Assembly (NCBI GenBank): GCA_002701395.1 | Contig: NZVC01000009.1 | Span: forward strand, 1 to 64,000 | Origin: Maritimibacter sp. | GTDB taxonomy: Bacteria > Pseudomonadota > Alphaproteobacteria > Rhodobacterales > Rhodobacteraceae | Length of the DNA stretch: 64,000 bases | Direction: 5' to 3' | Shown: piece after piece, positions 46,421 through 55,181 of the stretch | Layout: the number at the start of each line of letters is the position of its first letter | How positions within the stretch are numbered: position 1 is the first letter of the stretch | The notes under the pieces: model-generated | Told to the model about the DNA's origin: nothing | Seen by the model: the letters and a program-made list of their open reading frames with translations, nothing else | Database searches by the model: none | Program-made: the position numbers and the translations under genes

Positions 46421-47995
46421 ATGTCCGATCTGATCGACGATCCCGCACCGGGCGAGAACGCCCACGAGTACACCGTCTCGGAAATTTCCGGGGCGGTGAA
46501 ACGTGTTCTGGAAGGCGAATTCGGCCGCGTCCGGGTCAAGGGCGAGGTGGGCCGCGTCTTCGTCGCCCGCTCGGGGCATCTGTATTTCGACATCAAGGAC
46601 GACCGGAACGTGCTGGCCTCGGTCGCGTGGAAGGGGCAGGCGGCGCGCCTTGCCGTGAAGCCCGAAGAAGGCATGGAGGTGGTCGCCACCGGACGCCTGA
46701 CCACGTTCGGATCGCAGTCCAAGTACCAGCTGACGGTGGAAGACATCCGCCCGGCGGGTGTCGGCGCGCTGATGGCGATGCTGGAAAAGCGCAAGAAGGC
46801 GCTGGCCGCCGAAGGGTTGTTCGACGACGCGCGCAAGCGTCCGCTGCCGTATCTGCCCGAGGTGATCGGCGTCGTGACCTCGCCCTCGGGGGCGGTGATC
46901 CGCGACATCCTGCACCGCCTGCGCGAGCGGTTCCCCCGCAAGGTCCTGATCTGGCCGGTCGCGGTGCAGGGCGACCGCTGCGCCCCCGACGTCGCGTGCG
47001 CCATCGAAGGCTTCAACCGCCTGACCCCCGGCGGCGCGCTGCCGCGTCCCGACCTGCTGATCGTCGCGCGCGGCGGCGGCTCGATCGAGGATCTGTGGGG
47101 CTTCAACGAGGAAATCGTCGCCCGCGCCGCCGCCGCGTCAGAGATCCCGCTGATCTCGGCGGTGGGGCACGAGACGGACACGACGCTGATCGACTACGTC
47201 TCGGACCGCCGTGCGCCGACCCCGACGGCCGCCGCCGAGATCGCGGTGCCGGTGCGGATGGAACTGCAGGCATGGCTGTCGCAGCAAGAGGCGCGTCTTG
47301 ACCGTGCGATGGCCGAGGCCGTGGCCCGCCGCCGCCAGCGCCTTGCCGACGTCAGCCGCGCCCTGCCGCGCCCCGAGGCGCTGGTCGGGCAGGCCCGCCA
47401 GCGGCTGGATTATGCGTCGGCCGGTCTGCCCCGCGCCCTGACCGCGCTGGTCGAACGCCGCCGCGGCCGCCTGAACGAGGCGGCGGTGCATCTGCGCCCC
47501 GCCGTCCTGCGCCGGTCGCTGGCGCAGCGCAAGGCCGACACCGACCGGCTTGCCGCGCGGCTGGGTCCGGCGCTGGACCGTCTGCGGCGCGACAAGGATC
47601 GCGGCTATCGCACCGTCGCGGCCCGCCTGCGCGGCTCGGTTCTGGAGCGCGATCTTGCCCGCCAGCGCGATCTGTTCACCCGCACCGTGCGGCGCCTGTC
47701 CGCCGCGGGCGGGGCGCAGGTTTCGGGCTGGACCGCCCGGCTGGAGGCTTTGGAACGGCTGCGGCAAAGCCTTGGCTACCGCGAGACGCTGAAACGCGGA
47801 TATGCGGTGGTGCGCGGCGACGCGGGCGTCGTGACCCGCAAGGCCGAGGCCGAGGCGGCATCGGGGCTGGAGATCGAGTTCATGGACGGCCGTCTTGCCA
47901 TTGGCGGCGGCGGCAAGCCCGCGAAGCGGAAGCCGCAAAGCGAGGCGTCGAGCACCCCGCCCGACAAGAAGCCGGAGCAGGGATCGCTGTTCTGA
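46421..47995 (+). CDS. xseA: Exodeoxyribonuclease VII large subunit
   Basis: The 524-residue protein has an N-terminal OB-fold (YTVSEISGAVKRVLEGEFGRV, split), the catalytic region with GVVTSPSGAVIRDI, RGGGSIEDLWGFNEEIVARA and SAVGHETDTTLIDYVSDRRAPTPTAAAE, then a long coiled coil and a C-terminal Pro/Lys/Glu tail (KPEQGSLF). It degrades single-stranded DNA together with XseB, which is not in the window. A repeat element starts 37 bases after the stop. Confidence 0.95.
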   Translation: MSDLIDDPAPGENAHEYTVSEISGAVKRVLEGEFGRVRVKGEVGRVFVARSGHLYFDIKDDRNVLASVAWKGQAARLAVKPEEGMEVVATGRLTTFGSQSKYQLTVEDIRPAGVGALMAMLEKRKKALAAEGLFDDARKRPLPYLPEVIGVVTSPSGAVIRDILHRLRERFPRKVLIWPVAVQGDRCAPDVACAIEGFNRLTPGGALPRPDLLIVARGGGSIEDLWGFNEEIVARAAAASEIPLISAVGHETDTTLIDYVSDRRAPTPTAAAEIAVPVRMELQAWLSQQEARLDRAMAEAVARRRQRLADVSRALPRPEALVGQARQRLDYASAGLPRALTALVERRRGRLNEAAVHLRPAVLRRSLAQRKADTDRLAARLGPALDRLRRDKDRGYRTVAARLRGSVLERDLARQRDLFTRTVRRLSAAGGAQVSGWTARLEALERLRQSLGYRETLKRGYAVVRGDAGVVTRKAEAEAASGLEIEFMDGRLAIGGGGKPAKRKPQSEASSTPPDKKPEQGSLF

Positions 47996-48031
47996 GCCTG
48001 TCGCGCCAAGGGCGCGCGTGGATGCGTGCAA

Positions 48032-48076
48032 GGGGGCTCTGCCCCACTCCCCCGAGGTATTTTGAAAGAGAAGAAG
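48032..48076 (+). repeat. Structured extragenic element, copy E (minimal form)
   Basis: GGGGGCTCTGCCCC is followed almost directly by CTCCCCCGAGGTATTT and the tail GAAAGAGAAGAAG; the middle hairpin is missing. It is placed between convergent xseA and GNAT genes. The head and the tail are the most conserved parts. Confidence 0.8.
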
Positions 48077-48080
48077 AGGC

Positions 48081-48563
48081 TCAGGACGTGGTCAGGCGGA
48101 ACCGTCTGAACGTTTCGCCGTCGTGGTCCACGTCGCCGGTATAGGTGGCGCCCAGACGGGCAAGCGCGCCAAGGTGGCGGCGGGTCGGCGGCAGCAGGAA
48201 GGTGACGCAAGCGATGCGCGGATCCTGCCGTGCGACGTCCAGCGCCATGCGGCTGAGCGGCAGCCCGAGCCCGAAGCGGTCCGGGCGCAGAACCAGCCCG
48301 AAATCCCAGTCTTCGCCTTCCTTCTGGAACCCGCCCCAGCCGGCATAGTCTCCGTCCGCAAGGAACGCCCAGTGGCCAAGGCCGTCGCGCGTCCAGTAGG
48401 TCTCTTTCATCGCGACGAAGGCGCGGGCGTCGTCCGCCGTCCAGGCGCGGCCCGACAGCAGCGGCATATGCGCGGCCATGCGCGGGTCGGACATGTGGGC
48501 CGCGATCGCCTCGGGGGCGACGTCGGTCAGGCGGGTGAAGGATAGCTTCGGCATCGGCTTCAT
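48081..48563 (-). CDS. GNAT-family N-acetyltransferase (RimJ/RimL-like)
   Basis: The 160-residue protein starts with KLSFTRLTDVAPEAI and includes WAFLADGDYAGWGGFQKEG and DRFGLGLPLSRMALDVARQ, the acetyl-CoA site of a RimJ/RimL type, then LARLGATYTGDV. The acceptor is not evident. The start could be ATG 48563 or 48554; neither has a clear ribosome site. The end of a startless open frame lies 17 bases upstream. Confidence 0.72.
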   Translation of the reverse strand: MKPMPKLSFTRLTDVAPEAIAAHMSDPRMAAHMPLLSGRAWTADDARAFVAMKETYWTRDGLGHWAFLADGDYAGWGGFQKEGEDWDFGLVLRPDRFGLGLPLSRMALDVARQDPRIACVTFLLPPTRRHLGALARLGATYTGDVDHDGETFRRFRLTTS

Positions 48564-48579
48564 TGGTGGGCAGGCGGGA

Positions 48580-48759
48580 TCAGGCCAACGCCGGGCAGGG
48601 CGGGGCGTTCGGGGTGGGACCGTATGCGATCGGCATGGCGATGGTATTGCCCTTCTCGTTGCAGGCCTGCCCCGGGTGATAGGCCACCGCCGGGGCGGGG
48701 GCAATCGGCGGCGCGTCTTCCGGCGCAGAGGTTTTCGTATCGCCGATGGCGCGCCGCCC
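48580..48759 (-). other. Startless 59-codon open frame upstream of GNAT gene
   Basis: Read on the minus strand, the frame encodes a Pro/Ala/Cys-containing sequence ending HPGQACNEKGNTIAMPIAY and PNAPPCPALA before TGA. The residue composition looks protein-like, but no ATG, GTG or TTG occurs before its first third; a GTG in the middle would give 35 residues. It may be the tail of a decayed secreted protein or chance. Its 5' part overlaps the ribosome site of the plus-strand methyltransferase. Confidence 0.2.
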
Positions 48760-48793
48760 CTATGGTCGGGGAAAGCCGCACAGGAGGGACCGG

Positions 48794-49606
48794 ATGGATT
48801 TTGCCAGCCTTGAGCGCCGGGAATGGTCGGACCCCGCCGTCGCGCAGTCCTATGCCGGGGCCTTTGCCCGCGCCGCCGACATGGTGGCGCCGCGGCTGGT
48901 GGCGGCGGTCGGTGCCGCGCCGGGGGGTCGGGCGCTGGACCTGTGCTGCGGGCATGGCAACGTGACGCGGCGGCTGGTCTCGGCCGGGGCCAACGTCACC
49001 GGGCTGGACTTCTCTGCGGCGATGCTGGCGATGGCGCGCGAGGCGGTGCCCGATGCCACCTTCGTCGAGGGCGATGCGATGGACCTGCCGTTCGATGCCG
49101 GTGCCTTCGACGCGGTGACCATCGGGTTCGGCATGCCCCACGTTCCCGATCCGCCCCGCGTGCTGGCCGAGGCGCGCCGCGTGTTGCGGCCGGGCGGGCG
49201 GCTGGCGTTCTCGGTCTGGTGCGGACCCGAGGTCGAGACCGCGCTGGGCTATGTGTTCGGGGCGATCGCGACGCATGGCGATCCCGCGATTCAGCTGCCG
49301 CCCGGGCCGGGGGCGAACGACTATGCCGACCCGGCGCTGGCCTTCCCGGTGCTGGACGCGGCGGGGTTCGGCGGTTGCGGGCAGGACACGGTTGCCTCGA
49401 TGTGGCGGGTGACGGATCCCGGCGCGCCGTTCGATTTCTTCCGCGAAGGCACCGCGCGCGGCGGGGCGTTGCTGCGCCCGCAGCCCGAGGAGAACGCCGC
49501 CGCCATCCGCGCGGCGGTGGTCGAAGAGGTCTTGGCACGGCATGGCGCGGGCCCCGAGTGGGAGGTGCCGATCCCGGCGGTGGTGACCGTCGCGACGGCG
49601 GTCTAG
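48794..49606 (+). CDS. Class I SAM-dependent methyltransferase (UbiE/COQ5-like)
   Basis: The 270-residue protein has motif I ALDLCCGHGNVTRRLV, GLDFSAAMLAMAREA, FVEGDAMDLPFDAGAFDAVT and RRVLRPGGRLAFSVW. It resembles small-molecule methyltransferases of the UbiE type but the substrate is not known. The start at 48794 has CAGGAGGG nine bases upstream. Its stop overlaps the stop of the opposite-strand AbrB gene at 49603-49606. Confidence 0.88.
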   Translation: MDFASLERREWSDPAVAQSYAGAFARAADMVAPRLVAAVGAAPGGRALDLCCGHGNVTRRLVSAGANVTGLDFSAAMLAMAREAVPDATFVEGDAMDLPFDAGAFDAVTIGFGMPHVPDPPRVLAEARRVLRPGGRLAFSVWCGPEVETALGYVFGAIATHGDPAIQLPPGPGANDYADPALAFPVLDAAGFGGCGQDTVASMWRVTDPGAPFDFFREGTARGGALLRPQPEENAAAIRAAVVEEVLARHGAGPEWEVPIPAVVTVATAV

Positions 49607-50631
49607 CGGTTCAGCAAGCGCGCGGCCAGCGGCGCCATCGTGACCACGCAGGCCACCCGCGTCAGGTGGTGCGTGATGACAAAGGCAAGGTCCGCGCCCG
49701 ACACCAGCGCGACGACCACCATCTCGCCCTGTCCGCCGGGCAGGAACGACAGCATCACGTCCAGCGCCGGTGCGCCGGTGATCCACAGAACCGCCTCGAT
49801 GAACGCAAGGCTGATCGCCGCCAGCAACGCCGCGAAGGCAAGCCCGGCGCCCACGTCCACCCGGATCTCGCGGGCGGTGATGCCGGTGTAGTTCGCGCCG
49901 ACGCCCAGACCGATGAAGAACTGCGCGGCCCAGATCAGCTCGGCCGGGGGGCGGTACTGGATCACCCCGCCAAGAGACAGTGCGGCGGTCAGCACCATCG
50001 GCCCGATGATCGACGCGCCGAACAGGTTGATCCGTTCCGCAATTTTCCAGCCGACAAGACCGGACGCGACCATCAGGGCGATCTGGACCAGCGGCAGGTC
50101 GGTCGCGCGGGCGCCCGGTGCCGCGGTCAGGTCCAGATCGTACCAGAAGGTCAGCAGAAACGGCGCGACGGTCACGATCACCAGCACGCGCGTCGCGTGG
50201 ATCAGGGACATCGCCCGGACGTCGCCGCCGGCTTCTTCTCCGAAGATCAGCATGTCCTGCAAACCGCCCGGCATCGCCGAGTAGAACGCCGTCGGGTGGT
50301 CGAACTTCATCACCTTGCGGAAGAACGGATATCCGATGCCGCCGATCACCAGGATGAACACCGGGATCATCGCCAGCGTCGGGGCATAGCCCGGCAATTC
50401 GCGCACCAGCTCGGGGGGGATCGACGCGCCGATGGCCACGCCCAGCAGCGTCCGCATCGCGATGCCCAGCTTGCCGGTGCCCTGCAGCGGCACGCCAATC
50501 AGCGCGGCGACCAGACAGCCCAGCATCGGACCAAGCAAAAGCGGAAGCGGCAGACCGAGAAGCACGAAGACCGCCGCCCCCACGGCAGCGATCACAACGG
50601 TGCGCAGGCGGGCGGGCGTGACTGTCGACAT
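49603..50631 (-). CDS. AbrB-family membrane permease
   Basis: The 342-residue membrane protein has about ten helices in two related halves; the first half has PLPLLLGPMLGCLVAALIGV and PTAFYSAMPGGLQDML, the second ASIIGPMVLTAALSLGGV and DVMLSFLPGGQGEMVVVAL. Both PGG motifs fit the AbrB/'ammonia monooxygenase' family (DUF-type regulator-named permeases), for which transport roles are proposed but unclear. The start at 50631 is 80 codons inside an open frame. Confidence 0.88.
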   Translation of the reverse strand: MSTVTPARLRTVVIAAVGAAVFVLLGLPLPLLLGPMLGCLVAALIGVPLQGTGKLGIAMRTLLGVAIGASIPPELVRELPGYAPTLAMIPVFILVIGGIGYPFFRKVMKFDHPTAFYSAMPGGLQDMLIFGEEAGGDVRAMSLIHATRVLVIVTVAPFLLTFWYDLDLTAAPGARATDLPLVQIALMVASGLVGWKIAERINLFGASIIGPMVLTAALSLGGVIQYRPPAELIWAAQFFIGLGVGANYTGITAREIRVDVGAGLAFAALLAAISLAFIEAVLWITGAPALDVMLSFLPGGQGEMVVVALVSGADLAFVITHHLTRVACVVTMAPLAARLLNR

Positions 50632-50753
50632 GACGTGGGCTAAGCCACAGAATTCGTTTGGGGACAAGTCGCCCTCGAAGTCACCCTTGACCCCTGCGCG
50701 CCTGCATGACCCCATGTCATCTCTATGGGACATCCCGGCGAGAGGAGGCGCAG

Positions 50754-51665
50754 GTGACGGAACAGGTGGAGGGGATCGAAGCGGTTCAGGCGCTGTTGTC
50801 CGAACAGGGCTATGTCTGCGGGCGGCCACTGGCCACGGTGGTGTTTCTGGCGCTGCGGCTGGGCAGGCCACTGTTTCTGGAGGGCGAGGCCGGGGTCGGC
50901 AAGACCGAGATCGCCAAGGCGCTGGCGGCGGGGCTGGGGCGGCGGCTGATCCGGTTGCAGTGTTACGAGGGGCTGGATGCCTCTTCGGCGGTCTACGAAT
51001 GGAACTTCGCGGCGCAGATGGTGGCGATCCGCGCCGCCGAGGCGGGCGGCGGCATGGACCGCGACGTGCTGCAGGACGAATTGTTCTCGGACGAGTTCCT
51101 GATCGAGCGCCCGCTGCTGCAGGCGATGCGCCCGCAGGCCGGGGGCGCGCCGGTGCTGCTGATCGACGAACTCGACCGCACCGACGAGCCGTTCGAGGCC
51201 TTCCTGCTAGAGGCGCTGTCGGATTTTCAGGTGACGATCCCCGAACTGGGCACCGTCAAGGCGCCGGAGCCGCCGATCGTGGTGCTGACCTCGAACCGCA
51301 CGCGCGAGGTGCACGACGCGCTGAAGCGGCGCTGCCTGTACCACTGGGTCGATTATCCCGACTTCGACCGCGAGATGGAGATCCTGAACGCCCGCGCGCC
51401 CGAGGCGGCAGAGGCGCTAAGCCGCGAGGTGGTGGCCTTCGTCCAGCGCCTGCGCACCGAGGATCTGTTCAAGAAGCCGGGCGTCGCCGAGACCATCGAC
51501 TGGGCAAAATGCCTGCTGGCGCTGGACGTGATCACGTTGTCGCCCGAGGTCATCGCCGACACCATCGGCGCGATCCTGAAGTATCAGGACGACATCCAGC
51601 GCCTGCAGGGCGGCGAGGCCAAGCGCCTGCTGGACGAGGTGCGCACCGGGCTGGCGGCCGGCTGA
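50754..51665 (+). CDS. MoxR-family AAA ATPase (CoxD type)
   Basis: The 303-residue AAA+ ATPase has Walker A GEAGVGKTE (residues about 44-52), Walker B VLLIDELDRTDEPFEAF, sensor 1 VVLTSNRTRE and an arginine pair (LKRRCLYHW). MoxR ATPases pair with von Willebrand A proteins to remodel enzymes; the CoxD branch matures the Mo/Cu site of CO dehydrogenase. The start is GTG with GAGGAGGCG upstream. The VWA gene follows after 25 bases. Confidence 0.9.
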   Translation: MTEQVEGIEAVQALLSEQGYVCGRPLATVVFLALRLGRPLFLEGEAGVGKTEIAKALAAGLGRRLIRLQCYEGLDASSAVYEWNFAAQMVAIRAAEAGGGMDRDVLQDELFSDEFLIERPLLQAMRPQAGGAPVLLIDELDRTDEPFEAFLLEALSDFQVTIPELGTVKAPEPPIVVLTSNRTREVHDALKRRCLYHWVDYPDFDREMEILNARAPEAAEALSREVVAFVQRLRTEDLFKKPGVAETIDWAKCLLALDVITLSPEVIADTIGAILKYQDDIQRLQGGEAKRLLDEVRTGLAAG

Positions 51666-51690
51666 TGACGGGCGCGGCGAAGCAGGGGCG

Positions 51691-52965
51691 GTGACCCGGA
51701 TGGCGGAACAAATCCCCCTTGAGATCCCCGAAGACGGCAAGCTGACGCATAACATCGTCTGGTTCGCCCGGGCGCTGCGCAAGGCGGGGCTGCCGGTGGG
51801 GCCGGGCCGCACGCTGGACGCGATCCGCGCGGTCGAGGCGGCAGGCTTCACCGAGCGCACCGATTTCTTCTGGACCCTGCACGCCTGCTTCGTCTCGCGC
51901 CCCGAGCACCGGGCGGTGTTCGCGCAGGTGTTCCGGCTGTACTGGCGCGACCCGCGCTATGTGGAACACATGATGGCGATGATGCTGCCCGCGATCCGTG
52001 GCGTGCAGGAGGACCGCAGCGCCAAGGCCGCCGAGCGCCGCGCCGCCGAGGCGCTGCTGGACGGGGTCGACCGCGACGCGCCCGAACAGGACAACGCGGG
52101 CGGCGACGACGACAGCGAGATCCGCATCGACGCCTCGCAGACCGCGTCGGGCGAGGAACGGCTACGCACGCTCGATTTCGAGCAGATGACCACCGCAGAG
52201 ATGGCCGAAGCGAAGCGTATGCTGGCGCGGATGACGCTGCCGGTGAACCCGATCCGGTCGCGCCGCACCGTGGCGGACGCGCGCGGCACCCGGCCGGACT
52301 GGCGCGCGACGATGCGGGCCGCCCTGCGGAACGGGGGCGAGGTCTATGATTTCTCGACGAAAAACCGGCGTCTGCGGTGGCCGAACCTTGTCGTGTTGTG
52401 CGACATCTCGGGGTCGATGTCGCAGTATTCCCGCGCCGCGCTGCATTTCCTGCACGCGGTGTCGAACCACAAGGGCGCGGGCTGGGCGAAGGTCCATGCC
52501 TTCACCTTCGGCACCCGCCTGACCAACATCACCCGCCATCTTGCCACCCGCGATGTCGACGCTGCGCTGACAGCCGCCGGGGCCGAGGCGCAGGATTGGG
52601 AGGGCGGCACGCGGATCGGCGACTGCCTGCATGCCTTCAATCGCGACTGGGGCCGCCGCGTGCTGGGGCAGGGCGCCGTGGTGCTGATCATCACCGACGG
52701 GCTTGAATGCGGTGACCCAAGCCTGCTGGAGCGCGAGATGCAGCGCCTGCACCTGTCCGCCCGGCGCGTGATCTGGCTGAACCCGTTGCTGCGGTGGGAC
52801 GGCTTCGCCCCCCGCGCACAGGGCATCCGGGCGATGCTGCCGCATGTGGATAGTTTCCGAGCTGGACACAATATCGCTTCTTTGCAGGGACTTGCCGCCG
52901 CATTGGCGGATTCTCGCGATTCAGGCGAGAAAAACCGCGCGATTTCGCTGCTTCACGCCGACTGA
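51691..52965 (+). CDS. von Willebrand A protein, CoxE type
   Basis: The 424-residue protein has an N-terminal helical region (HNIVWFARALRKAGLPVG), an acidic linker (EQDNAGGDDDSEIRI), and a C-terminal VWA domain with the MIDAS motif DISGSMSQYS near residue 238 and IITDGLECGD. CoxE-like proteins bind the CoxD ATPase in Mo-hydroxylase maturation. The start could be GTG 51691 or ATG 51700; a GGGGCG stretch serves both. An ECF-like promoter for the next gene overlaps its downstream region. Confidence 0.88.
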   Translation: MTRMAEQIPLEIPEDGKLTHNIVWFARALRKAGLPVGPGRTLDAIRAVEAAGFTERTDFFWTLHACFVSRPEHRAVFAQVFRLYWRDPRYVEHMMAMMLPAIRGVQEDRSAKAAERRAAEALLDGVDRDAPEQDNAGGDDDSEIRIDASQTASGEERLRTLDFEQMTTAEMAEAKRMLARMTLPVNPIRSRRTVADARGTRPDWRATMRAALRNGGEVYDFSTKNRRLRWPNLVVLCDISGSMSQYSRAALHFLHAVSNHKGAGWAKVHAFTFGTRLTNITRHLATRDVDAALTAAGAEAQDWEGGTRIGDCLHAFNRDWGRRVLGQGAVVLIITDGLECGDPSLLEREMQRLHLSARRVIWLNPLLRWDGFAPRAQGIRAMLPHVDSFRAGHNIASLQGLAAALADSRDSGEKNRAISLLHAD

Positions 52966-52977
52966 GCCGAACCCCTT

Positions 52978-53003
52978 GGAACCGTTTCGATTTGCACCGC
53001 GTT
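52978..53003 (+). promoter_or_regulatory. Possible EcfG-type promoter of the OmpA-like gene
   Basis: GGAAC (52978-52982), 17 bases, CGTT (53000-53003) matches the EcfG consensus GGAAC-N16/17-CGTT fully. It lies 77 bases before the start codon. Whether this organism has an EcfG cannot be seen here. Confidence 0.4.
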
Positions 53004-53079
53004 GAGGCGCCAACGGGGCGGAGTACCATGTTGGACCCCGCAATGCGCCGTCCCCATCTCAGACGGAGAAAGGCAAAAG

Positions 53080-54996
53080 ATGACGCATCCACTCACGAAA
53101 CTCGGCGCCTCCACGGCGCTGATCACCCTGTTCGCCGCCGGTCCGCAGATCGCCGCCGCACAGACCATTCCGTCGTGCAACGGCGACGGTGCTGGCATCG
53201 CGTTGTCCGAGGTGACGCCTGATCAGCTGAACGGCAACCAGTCGATTGACGATGTCGCGGCGATGGCCGCAAGCGGTCAGGTCTGCGTTCAGGACAACGG
53301 CAACATCCGCATGACGGGCGAAGGCTCGGCGGGCGCTGGTGCCGGCGCTGGCGCTGCACCCGAGCAACCGCAGAACGAAGACGCCGCGGCGGCGGAAGAA
53401 GCCCCCGCAGAGGACGCCCCCGCCGAGGACGTGGCCGAGGAAGAGACCCCCGCGCCCGAAGCGGCACCCGAGGCGGAACCCGAAGTGGCCGAGACGCCCG
53501 AGCCCGAGGCTGCCCCGGCAGAAGACGTGACGCCGGAATCGCTGGCCGAGGACCTTGGCGGCAATGCTGGCGCCGGGGCCGAGGCAGAGGCCGAGGTGAC
53601 CGAAGCCCCCGCCGAGCCAGAGGTGGTAGAGGAAGAGACCGCCGAAGACGCGGCGCCCGAAGTCGAAGCCGAACCCGAAGTCGCGGAAACCCCCGAGGTC
53701 GAAGAAGCCCCGGAAGAGGTGACGCCCGAGTCGCTGGCCGATGACCTTGGCGGAGACGCCGCCGGCAACACCGAAGGTGCGACCGCTGTGACGGACGCCC
53801 CCGAGGAACCGGAAGCCCCCGAGGAAGAGGTGGCAGAGGAAGAAGCGCCCGCCGCCGAACCCGAAGAGGTCGCCGAAGACGCCGCGCCTGAAACCGATGC
53901 GGCCGACGATGACGTTGTCGTCGAGAACAACGGTCGCCCCGCCGCTGCAGCGTCTGCCGCCGCAGCGACCGAGGGCGAGGCCGAAGCGGTCGAAACCACC
54001 GAGACCACGGTCACCGAGGAAGACGCCCGGTCCAGCGACGAGGACTTCGCGGAAACGCCGGACGCCGCTCCTGCGGCGCGTAACAACGACGACGATGACC
54101 GTGGCGGCCTGTCGAACTTCGAAAAGTTCGCGCTGGGCGCGGCTGGTCTGGTCGTTCTCAACGAACTGATCGGTCAGAACGACGAGGTGGTCGAAAACAC
54201 CGGCGACCGTGTCGTGGTCCAGCGTCAGGACGGCAGCTACTACGTTCTGAAGGACGATGACGAACTGCTGCGCCGCCCCGGCGCGGACGTCCGCACCGAA
54301 ACCTTCAGCGACGGCTCGACCCGCACCACGGTCACGCGCGACAACGGCGTGCAGGTCGTGACGGTCTCGGCCGCCGACGGCACGGTGCTGCGCCGCACCC
54401 GCCTGCTGCCCGACGGCCGCGAGGTGATCCTGTTCGACGACACCGTCGAAAGCCGCCCGGTGCGTCTGAGCGACCTGCCGCAACCCGCGCAAAGCCGCGA
54501 GATCGCGGTCGACAACGACGCCGAACTTCGGGCCGCGCTCGAAGCAGAGCGCCGCGCGGATCTGGACCGGACCTTCACGCTGGGTCAGGTGCGCAACATC
54601 GAGCAGGTGCGCGAACTGATGCCGGTGATCAACGTCGACGCCATCAACTTCGAAACCGGCTCGGCGGCGATCCGTCCCGAAGAGGCCGAAAGCCTCTATG
54701 CGCTGGGACGGGCGATGGCCGACTTCATCGCCGAAAACCCGGACGAGCTGTTCCTGATCGAAGGCCACACCGATGCGGTCGGCAATGACGCGCTGAACCT
54801 TGCGCTGTCGGACCGCCGTGCGGAAAGCGTGGCGCTGGCGCTGTCGGAATACTTCGACGTTCCGCCGGAAAACATGGTCGTCCAAGGCTACGGCGAAGAG
54901 TTCCTGCTGGTCCCGACGGGCGACGCGGAACGCGCGAACCGCCGCGCCGCCGTCCGCCGGATCACCCCGCTGCTGCAGACCGCAGCGGTGCGCTGA
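53080..54996 (+). CDS. OmpA-family protein with long acidic low-complexity region
   Basis: The 638-residue exported protein has a signal peptide ending AAAQ (about residue 28), then a very acidic Ala/Glu/Pro region (about 95-340) that contains VTPESLAEDLGG (150-161) and VTPESLADDLGG (214-225), with a related EVTPDQLNG at 45. A short helix (FEKFALGAAGLVVLNELIG) follows, then a beta-rich region with an RVVVQRQDGSYYVLKDDDE motif, and finally a complete OmpA-like peptidoglycan-binding domain (519-635) with INFETGSAAI and EGHTDAVGNDALNLALSDRR. It probably tethers murein. A strong terminator follows, and an EcfG-like promoter precedes. Confidence 0.88.
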   Translation: MTHPLTKLGASTALITLFAAGPQIAAAQTIPSCNGDGAGIALSEVTPDQLNGNQSIDDVAAMAASGQVCVQDNGNIRMTGEGSAGAGAGAGAAPEQPQNEDAAAAEEAPAEDAPAEDVAEEETPAPEAAPEAEPEVAETPEPEAAPAEDVTPESLAEDLGGNAGAGAEAEAEVTEAPAEPEVVEEETAEDAAPEVEAEPEVAETPEVEEAPEEVTPESLADDLGGDAAGNTEGATAVTDAPEEPEAPEEEVAEEEAPAAEPEEVAEDAAPETDAADDDVVVENNGRPAAAASAAAATEGEAEAVETTETTVTEEDARSSDEDFAETPDAAPAARNNDDDDRGGLSNFEKFALGAAGLVVLNELIGQNDEVVENTGDRVVVQRQDGSYYVLKDDDELLRRPGADVRTETFSDGSTRTTVTRDNGVQVVTVSAADGTVLRRTRLLPDGREVILFDDTVESRPVRLSDLPQPAQSREIAVDNDAELRAALEAERRADLDRTFTLGQVRNIEQVRELMPVINVDAINFETGSAAIRPEEAESLYALGRAMADFIAENPDELFLIEGHTDAVGNDALNLALSDRRAESVALALSEYFDVPPENMVVQGYGEEFLLVPTGDAERANRRAAVRRITPLLQTAAVR

Positions 54997-55031
54997 CCGG
55001 CCGCACAGGCTGACCTGAAGCGATCCTAACC

Positions 55032-55065
55032 GGGCGCGCCCTTCGCGGGGCGCGCCCTTTTCGTT
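55032..55065 (+). terminator. Intrinsic terminator of the OmpA-like gene
   Basis: GGGCGCGCCC, loop TTCGCG, GGGCGCGCCC is followed by TTTTCGTT. The ten-pair stem separates the OmpA-like gene from xdhC. Confidence 0.9.
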
Positions 55066-55181
55066 GCCAAAACCGCGCCTTTGACGCCCGACCGCACGCT
55101 TCCCTCTGCGGGGGCGCACGGGTTTTCCGGTGGCGAAGCCGGATGCGCCACCCCATATTGCGCGCATCAGGAGGTGGTCCC

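Noticed and set aside
45685..47181. Upstream extension of the purD frame to 920 residues
   Set aside because: PurD starts with MNILILGGGGREHS at 45684. The extension is antisense to the PfpI and xseA genes and has shadow composition.
53059..55167. A 702-codon frame antisense to the OmpA-like gene
   Set aside because: It is Gly/Phe/Arg-rich because it mirrors the acidic Ala/Glu/Pro repeats; the sense strand has a signal peptide and a complete OmpA domain.
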